Shown piece after piece: positions 9,557 to 17,138 of a stretch of DNA of 64,000 nt. The stretch spans positions 1 through 64,000 of the forward strand of contig BRYA01000066.1 of assembly GCA_030267965.1 (NCBI GenBank). Direction: 5' to 3'. The stretch comes from Triparma columacea (taxonomy: Eukaryota; Sar; Bolidophyceae; Parmales; Triparmaceae). The translations under genes and the position numbers were made by a program. The notes under the pieces were generated by a model. It was not told where the DNA came from and ran no database searches. It was given only the letters and a program-made list of their open reading frames with translations. Numbering within the stretch: the first letter of the stretch is position 1; the number at the start of each line of letters is the position of its first letter.

Positions 9557-11707
9557 TTACATGACCACGACCATGTCGTCAATCTTAAGAATCATCCCCA
9601 CAGTCTCCGTGGCCAGGGTGATTGCGCTTGTGCTAACAAGCAGAGGCTGGAGGACGTTCTCCTCGTACATGTCAGTGATCTTGTTCTGGGGGGGGGGGGG
9701 GGGGGGGGGGGGAGGTTAGCCCGTCTTTCGTGTAGTTGGGTGTTTTTGTGTGTAAAGTGTTGCTTTCCCCCCCCCCCCCTCTCTTTCTCTCCCCCTTTTT
9801 TTTTCAGTGCCTGCGCTCACCTTCTTAACATTGATCCCCGCCCCCTTGATCCCGTCCGCGTGTGCCTTCCTAAGTTCCGTGACGATGTTGATCGGGTTCA
9901 GCCCCGCGTTCTCCGCCAGGGTGTACGGCACGACCTCCAGGGCCTCGGCGAAGGCCTTCATGCAGAAGGCGTCCATCCCCGTGGCAGAGTGGCTCTGCTC
10001 CTTGAGCTTAAGGGAGATCTCGGCCTCGGCGGCCCCGCCCCCGGCGATCATGAACCTCTTCTTTACGAGGGAACGGACGACGCACTGGGCGTCGTGAACG
10101 GAACGGTCGGCCTCGGCGAGGACGAGCTTGTTGGAACCACGGAGGAGGACCGTCATGGTCTTTCCGGGGTTCTGTGTTTGAGGGGGGGGGGGAGGGAGGG
10201 GGGGGGAGAGGGGGGGGGGGTTGTGATGAGAAATTAAGCCTTGTTTAAACTTCTCCTCCTTTGTTTGTGACACCCCCTCCTTGCTCAACCCCCTCTCATC
10301 TCCCCAGCCCTTCCTCACCTTGACTCCTGTCATCTTGACGACCTTGTGTCCGCTTCCCGCTACGCTGACCTCCCCCACGTTTGCCGAGAAGCCCAGCTTC
10401 TCCGTGGTGATGCTGTCGACGTGGGCGATGGGCTGGCAGCCGAGGGTCCTGGAGATGAACTCGACGTCGGTGCGCTCGATGTCGGTCACGACCATGATGT
10501 CCATCTTGGCGAGGAAGTGGAGGGAGAGCTCGTTGTAGGCGTCGCGGAGGATGGACTTCTGGATGAGGACGACGTTGGCTCCTGACTTCTTGATCTTCTT
10601 GCAGAGCCCGAGGATGTGCTTGCGCTCCTCGCGGAGGAGGCGGTCCATGGCGGCGTAGTCGCTGACGACGACGTTGTTCTCCATGTCGGACTTGGGGGCG
10701 CTGAGGCAGAACTGGATCAGGGCGATCTTGGCGTCCTGGACTTTGCTGGGCCCGCCGGCGGACTTCTTGCAGCCCTTGTCAAACACAATTCCGTTCACGA
10801 GCTCGGTGTCGTCGATGGTACCTCCGACCTGCTGCACCATCCTGATGTCCCTGAGGTCGACGTTCTTGGCTGTTGCGGAGTCAATGACTCCGAGGACACT
10901 GTCGACAGCAATGGGGGCAAGGACCTCAGAGTTCTGGGATACAACCTTACTACTGAGGCAGGTGGTCACGGCGTCGATGAGGGACTGGCGGTCAGTGAGG
11001 TCGACGGGCTTGGAGATATCCTCGAGGATGGTCTCGGCGCTCTTGCAGGCGCGGAGGAAGGAGGAGGCGATCTGGGTGGGGTGGATTCCCTGGGGGGGAA
11101 GGAGCAGAGCGATGACCTCAGGGGGTTAGTTATAGGATTATAGGATTAATTCGTAAACTAACCTTTGTACGCGAACGTTTCTGGTCCCCCATCCCATTCT
11201 CATTCTCACCTTGTTAAGGAGCTGGCCGCAGGCATCGAGGAGGGCGCCGGCGATGACGCATACCGTGGTGGTCCCGTCACCAGCCTCAATGTCTTGGGAC
11301 TTGGAGAGCTCGACGAGCATCTTGGCGGTGGGGTGCATGACCTGCATCTGCGAGAGGATGGTTGCACCGTCGTTGGAGATAAGGACCTATGAAAGTGGGG
11401 GGGGGGGGGGAGGGGGAAATGTGGGAAGGGTTGCGTTAGGGAAGTACAAATTGAAGCGAGAAGTGACGAGCCAAGCGAAGTTGGCCCGTGGAGAAGGTAA
11501 TTTCGTCTTTGCTGCCTCGTCTTTGTTGTAAAATCTCACCTCTCCGTCCCCCTTCTGGATCATCTTGTCCATTCCCCTAGGCCCCAGGCTGGTCCTAATG
11601 GCGGTAGCGACAGCCTTGGCAGCCTGAATGTTGGAGGTGCGGATGTCCTTACCCTTGGAGGTTCCTCCAAGGATAGTCTCTCCTGATCGAGATTGAAATT
11701 GAGGCAT
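9557..11707 (-). CDS. CCT4: T-complex protein 1 subunit delta (CCT4)
   Basis: Exons on the minus strand: 11707-11540, 11386-11210, 11089-10319, 10171-9821, 9685-9557; 531 residues, close to the usual 530-540. All four introns are phase 0. Group II chaperonin signatures are present: [52 protein letters not shown] with the catalytic Asp, [10 protein letters not shown] and ENAGLNPI. The segments [34 protein letters not shown] and KSILRDA identify the delta subunit. CCT folds actin, tubulin and WD40 propellers in the cytosol. The ATG at 11707 directly follows a CTCCAG, so an intron in the 5' UTR or one short upstream coding exon is possible. Introns contain long C runs on the coding strand before the acceptor. 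Confidence 0.95.
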
Positions 11708-12404
11708 CTGGAGGTGGGGGGTCGGGGAAAGGGGGGTGAGGAGGTATTTTAAGAGGATTTTAGGCATCAATTTTAAATTCAGCGGTGTTCTCAGTGGTGA
11801 TAATGTAGAGACCGGTAAGTTTAGGGGCATACATATGGATGGAAGGGCGTATCAGGCTGAAGCCGGAAGCCCCTTTTTTCAACGTGTTGATTGTGGTTCA
11901 TAATTTGGCCATCACTTGATCTATAGGTATATTTGATGGATTACGGAGGTAGGGGATATATCGCTTATCCTCAATTAGTGTAATTCCATCCGTGAAGTGT
12001 GGTTGGGGTGCAGGAAATTTGTTTTTGCCAAGGACGGGGGGAGGGCCACGATTCTCATAATTTCAACACACACACGCTTTTGGGATAGTATTTCAGTACG
12101 AGGGGTATATACGGATATACAAGTGAGGAATATATGGACGAAAGGGACATATTATGACCAGAGAGGAAAATAGCACCTTGGGTTATTTTGGGAGCTCAAA
12201 ATCAAACTCTGGGGTGAAGTGACTTGGACAGGTCGAGTGAGAACAGGATTTCAGTTTGGTAGTGCTTGCTCAAAATAGACGCTTACAGTAACAAATTCAA
12301 GCTTGGGGGGTCCATCGTTTTCGGGAGTCTAGCGTGAGCGTATAGGCTTGAATTGAAATCATCCGTTCATTTCACAAACCATAATTTACACTGATTCCAA
12401 TTCC
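11708..12404. other. Intergenic region, no gene seen
   Basis: This 697-bp gap lies upstream of CCT4 (-) and downstream of the stop of ankyrin-MYND copy 1 (-). All frames are short and no RNA gene was recognised. It should hold the CCT4 promoter, but no motif is clear. Confidence 0.5.
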
Positions 12405-13544
12405 TCATTTCTTCTTGCCCTTGCCCTTCCTTCCTTTCTTGCCCTTCTTCCCCGTCGCAACTGCTCCTTCCGCTACTCCCACATCCGCTCCTCCCGCCGC
12501 CGCTCCCTTCCCTGTCTTATGCCTCCCCTTCACCATCGCCTCACTCTCCCCCTTCTCGTTCAGCGGGCCCCCGCATTGCACCTTGTGCTTCTTCCAGTGT
12601 TTCATCTGACACTCCTGAGAGCAGTAAGCGACAGTGCGGCAGGGACACATATGGAGCTTGTCGCGCTTCTTGGCAGTGAGAGCTTCGCAAACCTCGCAGC
12701 AGAAGGGACGGCCTTGAAGGTAATGTTTGGTGATGTTGGTGATTGTAGGATCTCGATAGAAAGAAGGGGCTAAATTGAATTTATCTCGAGCTACGTCGGA
12801 ATCGGGCTTTGCGAGATGAAGAAATGTTGCGAACATCTTTATTGCGACATCTCTACTAACGTTAGGGTGTTCTCCTTTGCATGCCTGGAGGCAATGAGCA
12901 AACACATTATCTACGTCGTTGGTGGTTGGGATAGCACCGCGCGCGAAAAACAGCCTGAATATATCGTGTTCTCCATAACTCATAGAAATGGTAAGTGGTG
13001 AAAGAACATCTCCATTACGGGTAACCACTGTCTTGTTCACATTTGCTCCATGATCGAGAAGTGCTATGGCCTGATCAATGTGTCCCCTTTCAGTAGCAAG
13101 TATCAAAAGGTTGGGGTAAAAGTCTTTTACTGCCCCTTCAAATCGTAGGTCTATATTAGGATCAAGTCCATGTTCTAAGAGCAATCTCAAGATTGTTGAA
13201 TTGTCACTTTCCTGCATTGGTATTTGTGCGGCACTGTACATGGCTTCCTTGTTGTCGAAGCCGGCCTCTAAGATAAGCTTGACCATCTCAACATTATCGA
13301 ATCGAGAGGCGAGTGAGAGGACTGAACCTACACCCCATCCCTCATCAACATGCTTTATAAAAACGCCTAACAAAACCTCAGGACCATGTTCCTTGGCATA
13401 CCCCTTGATGCGATCCCAGTCTTGCTTATGAGCCCAGTTTATGCAGCACTGTTGACCTTCTGTCAAATCGTACAAACTATGCACTGCCCCATTTGTCGTC
13501 TCTGATGAATTGTGTGACGATTGTACCTCTGATTGTGCTTCCAT
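12405..13544 (-). CDS. Ankyrin-repeat / MYND zinc-finger protein, copy 1
   Basis: Single exon, 379 residues, ATG at 13544. The N terminus (SSHNSSETTN) leads to a conserved block DLTEGQQ..W..DWDRIKGYAKEHGPEVLLGV. Ankyrin-like repeats follow (SRFDNVEMVKLILEAGFDNKEAM, LRLLLEHGLDPN, GHIDQAIALLDHGANVNK). A MYND zinc finger lies near residues 290-330: CEVCEALTAKKRDKLHMCPC then YCSQECQMKHWKKHKVQC. The tail is Ala/Gly then Lys-rich (GKKGKKGRKGKGKKK). MYND fingers bind Pro-rich partners, often in chromatin complexes; the partner here is unknown. It is a close paralogue of the genes at 28372 and 29804, in the opposite orientation about 15 kb away. Confidence 0.85.
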   Translation of the reverse strand: MEAQSEVQSSHNSSETTNGAVHSLYDLTEGQQCCINWAHKQDWDRIKGYAKEHGPEVLLGVFIKHVDEGWGVGSVLSLASRFDNVEMVKLILEAGFDNKEAMYSAAQIPMQESDNSTILRLLLEHGLDPNIDLRFEGAVKDFYPNLLILATERGHIDQAIALLDHGANVNKTVVTRNGDVLSPLTISMSYGEHDIFRLFFARGAIPTTNDVDNVFAHCLQACKGEHPNVSRDVAIKMFATFLHLAKPDSDVARDKFNLAPSFYRDPTITNITKHYLQGRPFCCEVCEALTAKKRDKLHMCPCRTVAYCSQECQMKHWKKHKVQCGGPLNEKGESEAMVKGRHKTGKGAAAGGADVGVAEGAVATGKKGKKGRKGKGKKK

Positions 13545-13696
13545 TTTTGAGCGAACTTATCCCGAATGTAAGTTTGTAGCGGCAAGTTACGATGTGAAAC
13601 TTATTAAAAAAGCCTTCAAGCTGCTCTACGCACACAGAACCGTCGTATAGGATATGCTGATGTTGAAATCCAAATCTGCTCCACCAACCCCAAAAA
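13545..13696 (-). promoter_or_regulatory. Conserved 5' flank of ankyrin-MYND copy 1
   Basis: Read on the minus strand, this flank shares AGCTTGAAGGCTTTTT, AAGTTTCACATCGTAA, TTGCCGCTA, AAACTTACATTCG and GATAAGTTCGCTCAAAAATGG with the flanks of copies 2 and 3. The distance to the ATG is also conserved. Confidence 0.65.
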
Positions 13697-13853
13697 TACC
13701 CTCAGAAAATATCCCAGTTTTGGAGACAGCGACGTCACCACTGATACTGTCGTCAACGCTGTTTCTCACTCTCCTGCTTTAATTCCCTCCTGTAATAAAT
13801 TTATCTCAAATATCACCGTTGTTCATCTTATTTGGCCCTGACTTTACGGTGAG

Positions 13854-15026
13854 ATGAATGCCGTGATGGTTGCAAATATGCGGACTAAGGATGGCCTCGG
13901 AGTCGGGAAGCATGATTGTAAGGTTGATACCAACACTGACGACGCGAAAAATGATGATGCCGAGCCCTATAGCGCCGTCGTACAGGAGCTCACTGGTGCT
14001 CAAGGAACTCTTGCAGTGATTTCAGCGCTTCTCGCGTCCTTCGCGTTTGGCGGGCTCACTTGCGTCGATGCAGACGTCACGAGCTCCTCCAACCCGATCG
14101 TAGTCGGGGTCTATTACGTTGTTACGAGGTGAGATGATAGTGGCACGTTCAACTCAACTCTCGGAAAGGGTTTGTTTGCTGTGTGGAGTGTTCGTCTACG
14201 TCTACGACGATGACGAATAATAAGTTTCGGGGGCTAGACGTAGACGAACACTCCACACTTGCTTCTTCTCACCTTCGACCCACCCCCACATCGCAGCGTT
14301 TCCATCGCGATGCAGCTCTTCGTTTGCGTGGTCTGCACCCTCCTCGAGAACCATGGTAAGGTCGCCAGAGGGCTGGCGATGGCGAGGGGTGGGAGGGAGG
14401 CGGGGAAGATCTACGAGGAGCAATTGAAAGTCTGGTATTCAGCCCCTGCCTTCGCAGCCTTCCGCACTTCAATCGTCTTCCTGTTTGTCTTCTCCGTCCC
14501 TTCCTTCGCCGTCTCTCTCGCATTCCTCTGTCTCCTTCGGTTCCCGTCTCCCTCTTCGTACCTTTGCTTCCTCATTTTTTCCGTGACGGGCGCTGAGATG
14601 TTGAGGAAAATCCAATGGCTGAACGAGATGTTTAGGGTGGGGGTGTTGGGGATGAAGGGGGGGCAGACTTGGCAGAGCCCTAAGGTGGCCTTCGAGAAGA
14701 GACCGAGTCAGGTCGGGATTATGGAGGCGGCAAAGGAAGCGGCGAGGGAGGCAGCGGCGGAGGCCGAGGCCGAGGTCTGGAGGAAGGAGGGGAACGGTGA
14801 GCATGACGGTATGACAATGCAGCGCACAAAGGATGACAGCTTCGGGACAGCTTTGGAAGAGGCGAGGTTCGAGGCTTTTCAAGAGACAGAGGGGAGTAGT
14901 TCGAAGGAGGAGTTCGAAAGTTCGTTCGGTAACTTTAACGGGTTCAACGATGAGGATCCTCACTTTCAAGGGAGAGGGGAGGATGTCAAGGAGAGAGGAG
15001 AGGGGATGAGGAAGAGGAACGTGTAG
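13854..15026 (+). CDS. Four-transmembrane protein with Orai-like topology, function unknown
   Basis: Exons 13854-14128 and 14297-15026; 334 residues. The junction VVT|SVSIAMQLF rebuilds helix 2. Predicted helices: GTLAVISALLASFAFGGL, PIVVGVYYVVTSVSIAMQLFVCVVCTLL, TSIVFLFVFSVPSFAVSLAFLCLL and YLCFLIFSVTGAEMLRKIQWL. A long acidic, disordered C terminus (about 190-334) is rich in Ala/Glu and FGNFNGF-type motifs. The ALL-x2-FA pattern in helix 1, the MQLF pattern in helix 2 and the overall topology resemble Orai Ca2+ channels, but the acidic selectivity residue of helix 1 is not evident, so this is only a hypothesis. The intron carries a perfect 23-bp inverted repeat. An upstream exon cannot be excluded. 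Confidence 0.6.
14181..14258 (+). repeat. Perfect 23-bp inverted repeat within an intron
   Basis: 14181-14203 (gtgtggagtgttcgtctacg + tct) and 14236-14258 are exact reverse complements separated by 32 nt. Both lie inside the intron 14129-14296 of the four-helix membrane protein gene. Confidence 0.9.
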
Positions 15027-15107
15027 GTGAAGAAAGTACGAACGGGAGGGCTTGAGGGGGAAGGAGGTAGTAGTAAAGATTGGTTTCAACACTCAACGTC
15101 CGTCGCA

Positions 15108-16250
15108 TTATTTGCCATGTTTATTTCTTCCCCTTCGCCGGCCTTCCACCTTTGCCACCCGGCCTCCGTTAGTGCGATCAAATCGACCATAGCGATCGCA
15201 CACCAACTCGCCGCTAGCTGCGCCCCTCACACGGGTCAACCCCTCCTCGTCATAGTAATAGACCGCGAACTTACGCTCAAATAACCGCGAACCATGGGGC
15301 TTAATAAGTGTCGCGGTAGTTTTCTGGATATCGCGGAGGTTGCTTCCTCCACGCCCAATGAACCTGCCTACTACTGAAGAATTCACGGATATTACCGTCA
15401 CCTTTGCTTCGCGGGCCCACTTGAGATATTTGGCGCTCAGCTTCTCTGCCAATTTTTTCTTTGCGATGTGTATAGTGCCGTAGGCCGTCCTCTGGGCTGC
15501 GTAGAGCTTAAACGTGGAGCTCGCGTCCCCGGCCGCCCACGTTACCATCTCGGGCGTCAGGGGGCGAGTTGCCCAGAATGCGTGGTTTGTTCTACTATTT
15601 CTATAGTCAGACCCGTTTCGGTGGTGGTACAAAACTCCAATTCCGTTGTGGGTGAGAGTTTCGTTGATGTTGACCTCGGCACGGCCCGTCATTGTCACGT
15701 GCCAGGCAGCGGTGTCGTGGACGCCATTAAGGCGGATGCCGAACTCGTGGAGTAAGGCATCAGAGGCCAAGCGGCAGTCGTGGATGACCTTGGTTATGCT
15801 ACTGTCCTCGAGTATGTCGCGGAGCCACTTCATAAGAGGGGCGTCCTTGTCAGCGTCCAGGACATCAAGGAGCAGGCAATGTTCCTCTGTCGCGATCTGG
15901 ACGATAGATGTACGCCCCAAGCGACCAAGGTCGACTCCCTCCAGGTCGAGAGCAACAACGTTGGCGCCAGAAAAGATGGTACAGAGAGCGACGTTGGTAT
16001 CGGTTTTGTCAGAGGTCACAATCATAGGCTCCTGTTTTCTCCGAGGGGGAGCCTGAGCTGCGGGCTTTGGAGGACGAATGCGGCAGGTGAGTGGAGCAGC
16101 GAGCAAACCGAGCCGCTGAAAGGATGGATCAGAGCAACATACACCAAACGTCCTTTTGCCTGTCTCGTGGTCACTCACCTTCTCCTCCAAGTTCTCAACG
16201 TCACGACCAGTAATCTTCAAGTTTCCAATAGTATGGTTCAGCCCTTCCAT
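15108..16250 (-). CDS. DEDD 3'-5' exonuclease with KH domain (EXD1/RNase D-like)
   Basis: Single exon, 380 residues, ATG at 16250. Residues about 85-260 form a DnaQ-like RNase D-type exonuclease: ALDLEG (D102, E104), VIHDCRLASDALLHEFGI (D158) and WAAGDASSTFKLY (D242) supply the four metal-binding acidic residues. A KH domain follows with VNSSVVGRFIGRGGSNLRDIQ (GRGG loop at 299-302). The C terminus is basic (GRRRGRNKHGK). This architecture suggests processing or degradation of a structured RNA bound by the KH domain. Animal EXD1 proteins act in piRNA or RNP pathways, but orthology is not shown. It is transcribed divergently from the HIG1 gene. Confidence 0.85.
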   Translation of the reverse strand: MEGLNHTIGNLKITGRDVENLEEKVSDHETGKRTFGVCCSDPSFQRLGLLAAPLTCRIRPPKPAAQAPPRRKQEPMIVTSDKTDTNVALCTIFSGANVVALDLEGVDLGRLGRTSIVQIATEEHCLLLDVLDADKDAPLMKWLRDILEDSSITKVIHDCRLASDALLHEFGIRLNGVHDTAAWHVTMTGRAEVNINETLTHNGIGVLYHHRNGSDYRNSRTNHAFWATRPLTPEMVTWAAGDASSTFKLYAAQRTAYGTIHIAKKKLAEKLSAKYLKWAREAKVTVISVNSSVVGRFIGRGGSNLRDIQKTTATLIKPHGSRLFERKFAVYYYDEEGLTRVRGAASGELVCDRYGRFDRTNGGRVAKVEGRRRGRNKHGK

Positions 16251-16568
16251 TTTTGATTATCTGAGCAAGGTGATGTTTATGATTGAATTCAAAAGCAGGC
16301 TGGACTTCTTCGATGGTTCTGTGTAGCCTAATAAATTGGTATGAAAGGGATAAATGACAGATGGGGCATTTTCTCTCTTGACCAAAAATTGCAAAACCTT
16401 CAAAAGCGCTCTCCCCGTATTTCATCCCTTTCTTCGCTTCTTTATCATCACTCGCGAGTCGCTTATCACCGCTTCTCTTTCGTTAGTCGCGTATTAGAAC
16501 CATATTCCTGAGGCTTTTTTGTTCTCGAGTCAGGTCAGAGTCCTATTTTTCTCCTCTCCTACAACATC
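16251..16568. promoter_or_regulatory. Divergent promoter region between exonuclease-KH and HIG1 genes
   Basis: 318 bp separate two divergently transcribed genes, so it should contain both promoters. It includes CTTTCTTCGCTTC-type pyrimidine tracts and repeated CGCGAGTCGC/AGTCGCGT elements near 16450-16490. No coding exon was seen. Confidence 0.5.
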
Positions 16569-17045
16569 ATGTCGAATCCTTACTCTAAGCAAGAGACTGT
16601 TGGTGAAAAGGCTGTCCGTAAAGTAAGTTTAGAGAACAGTAGAAAGGTGAAAAGCCCTTTTTGGATCCCTCAGTGAATGTGCTGGCCATACGCAGGGTGA
16701 CAACAATCATTTCGTGCACGCCTGCTGCTTGGTGTATACATCTTCAAGTTTTAGATGTCTCAAATTCTAATCCCACGCTTCACACCCCCTCCCCAGTTCA
16801 AGGACCAGCCTTTTGTGCCAATTGGTTGCGCTGTTACCGTTGGTTTCCTCCTGTCCGGCTTCAAGGCCTTCCGCGACGGCAAGGCCGCCCGCTCTCAGCA
16901 GATGATGAGGGGGAGGGTCATGGCTCAGGGAGCCACGGTCGCCGTGATGCTCGGCTACGCTGCCTACAACGGGTTCAAGTTTTTCCCTGAGCCGGAGACT
17001 GATGAGCAGCGGAATGCCAGGATCCTAGATCCTAATCGGCGCTAG
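16569..17045 (+). CDS. HIG1-domain mitochondrial inner-membrane protein
   Basis: Exons 16569-16622 and 16797-17045; 100 residues. The start MSNPYSKQETVGEKAVRK splices to FKDQPFVPIGCAVTVGFLLSG. Two hydrophobic helices flank the HIG1 motif (FRDGKAARSQQMMRGRVMAQGATVAVMLGYAAY). HIG1/Rcf1 proteins bind respiratory complex III-IV supercomplexes and aid cytochrome c oxidase assembly. Length and domain position match HIGD1/Rcf1-type proteins. The first exon is too short to stand out as an ORF. Confidence 0.9.
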
Positions 17046-17138
17046 ATAGACGGCGTGTGGGGGGTTGTGATAAATGGCCATTCCTTTTCTATTCAACTTA
17101 AACTTTCTTCATTTCCCCTCAACCACAACACACACTCC

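Noticed and set aside
9690..9712. Poly-G run as a possible assembly error
   Set aside because: Similar C or G runs occur in many introns at the acceptor side, and the flanking exons stay in frame.
9506..11531. Plus-strand ORFs across the CCT4 locus
   Set aside because: Antisense to the CCT4 exons, which encode a full chaperonin subunit.
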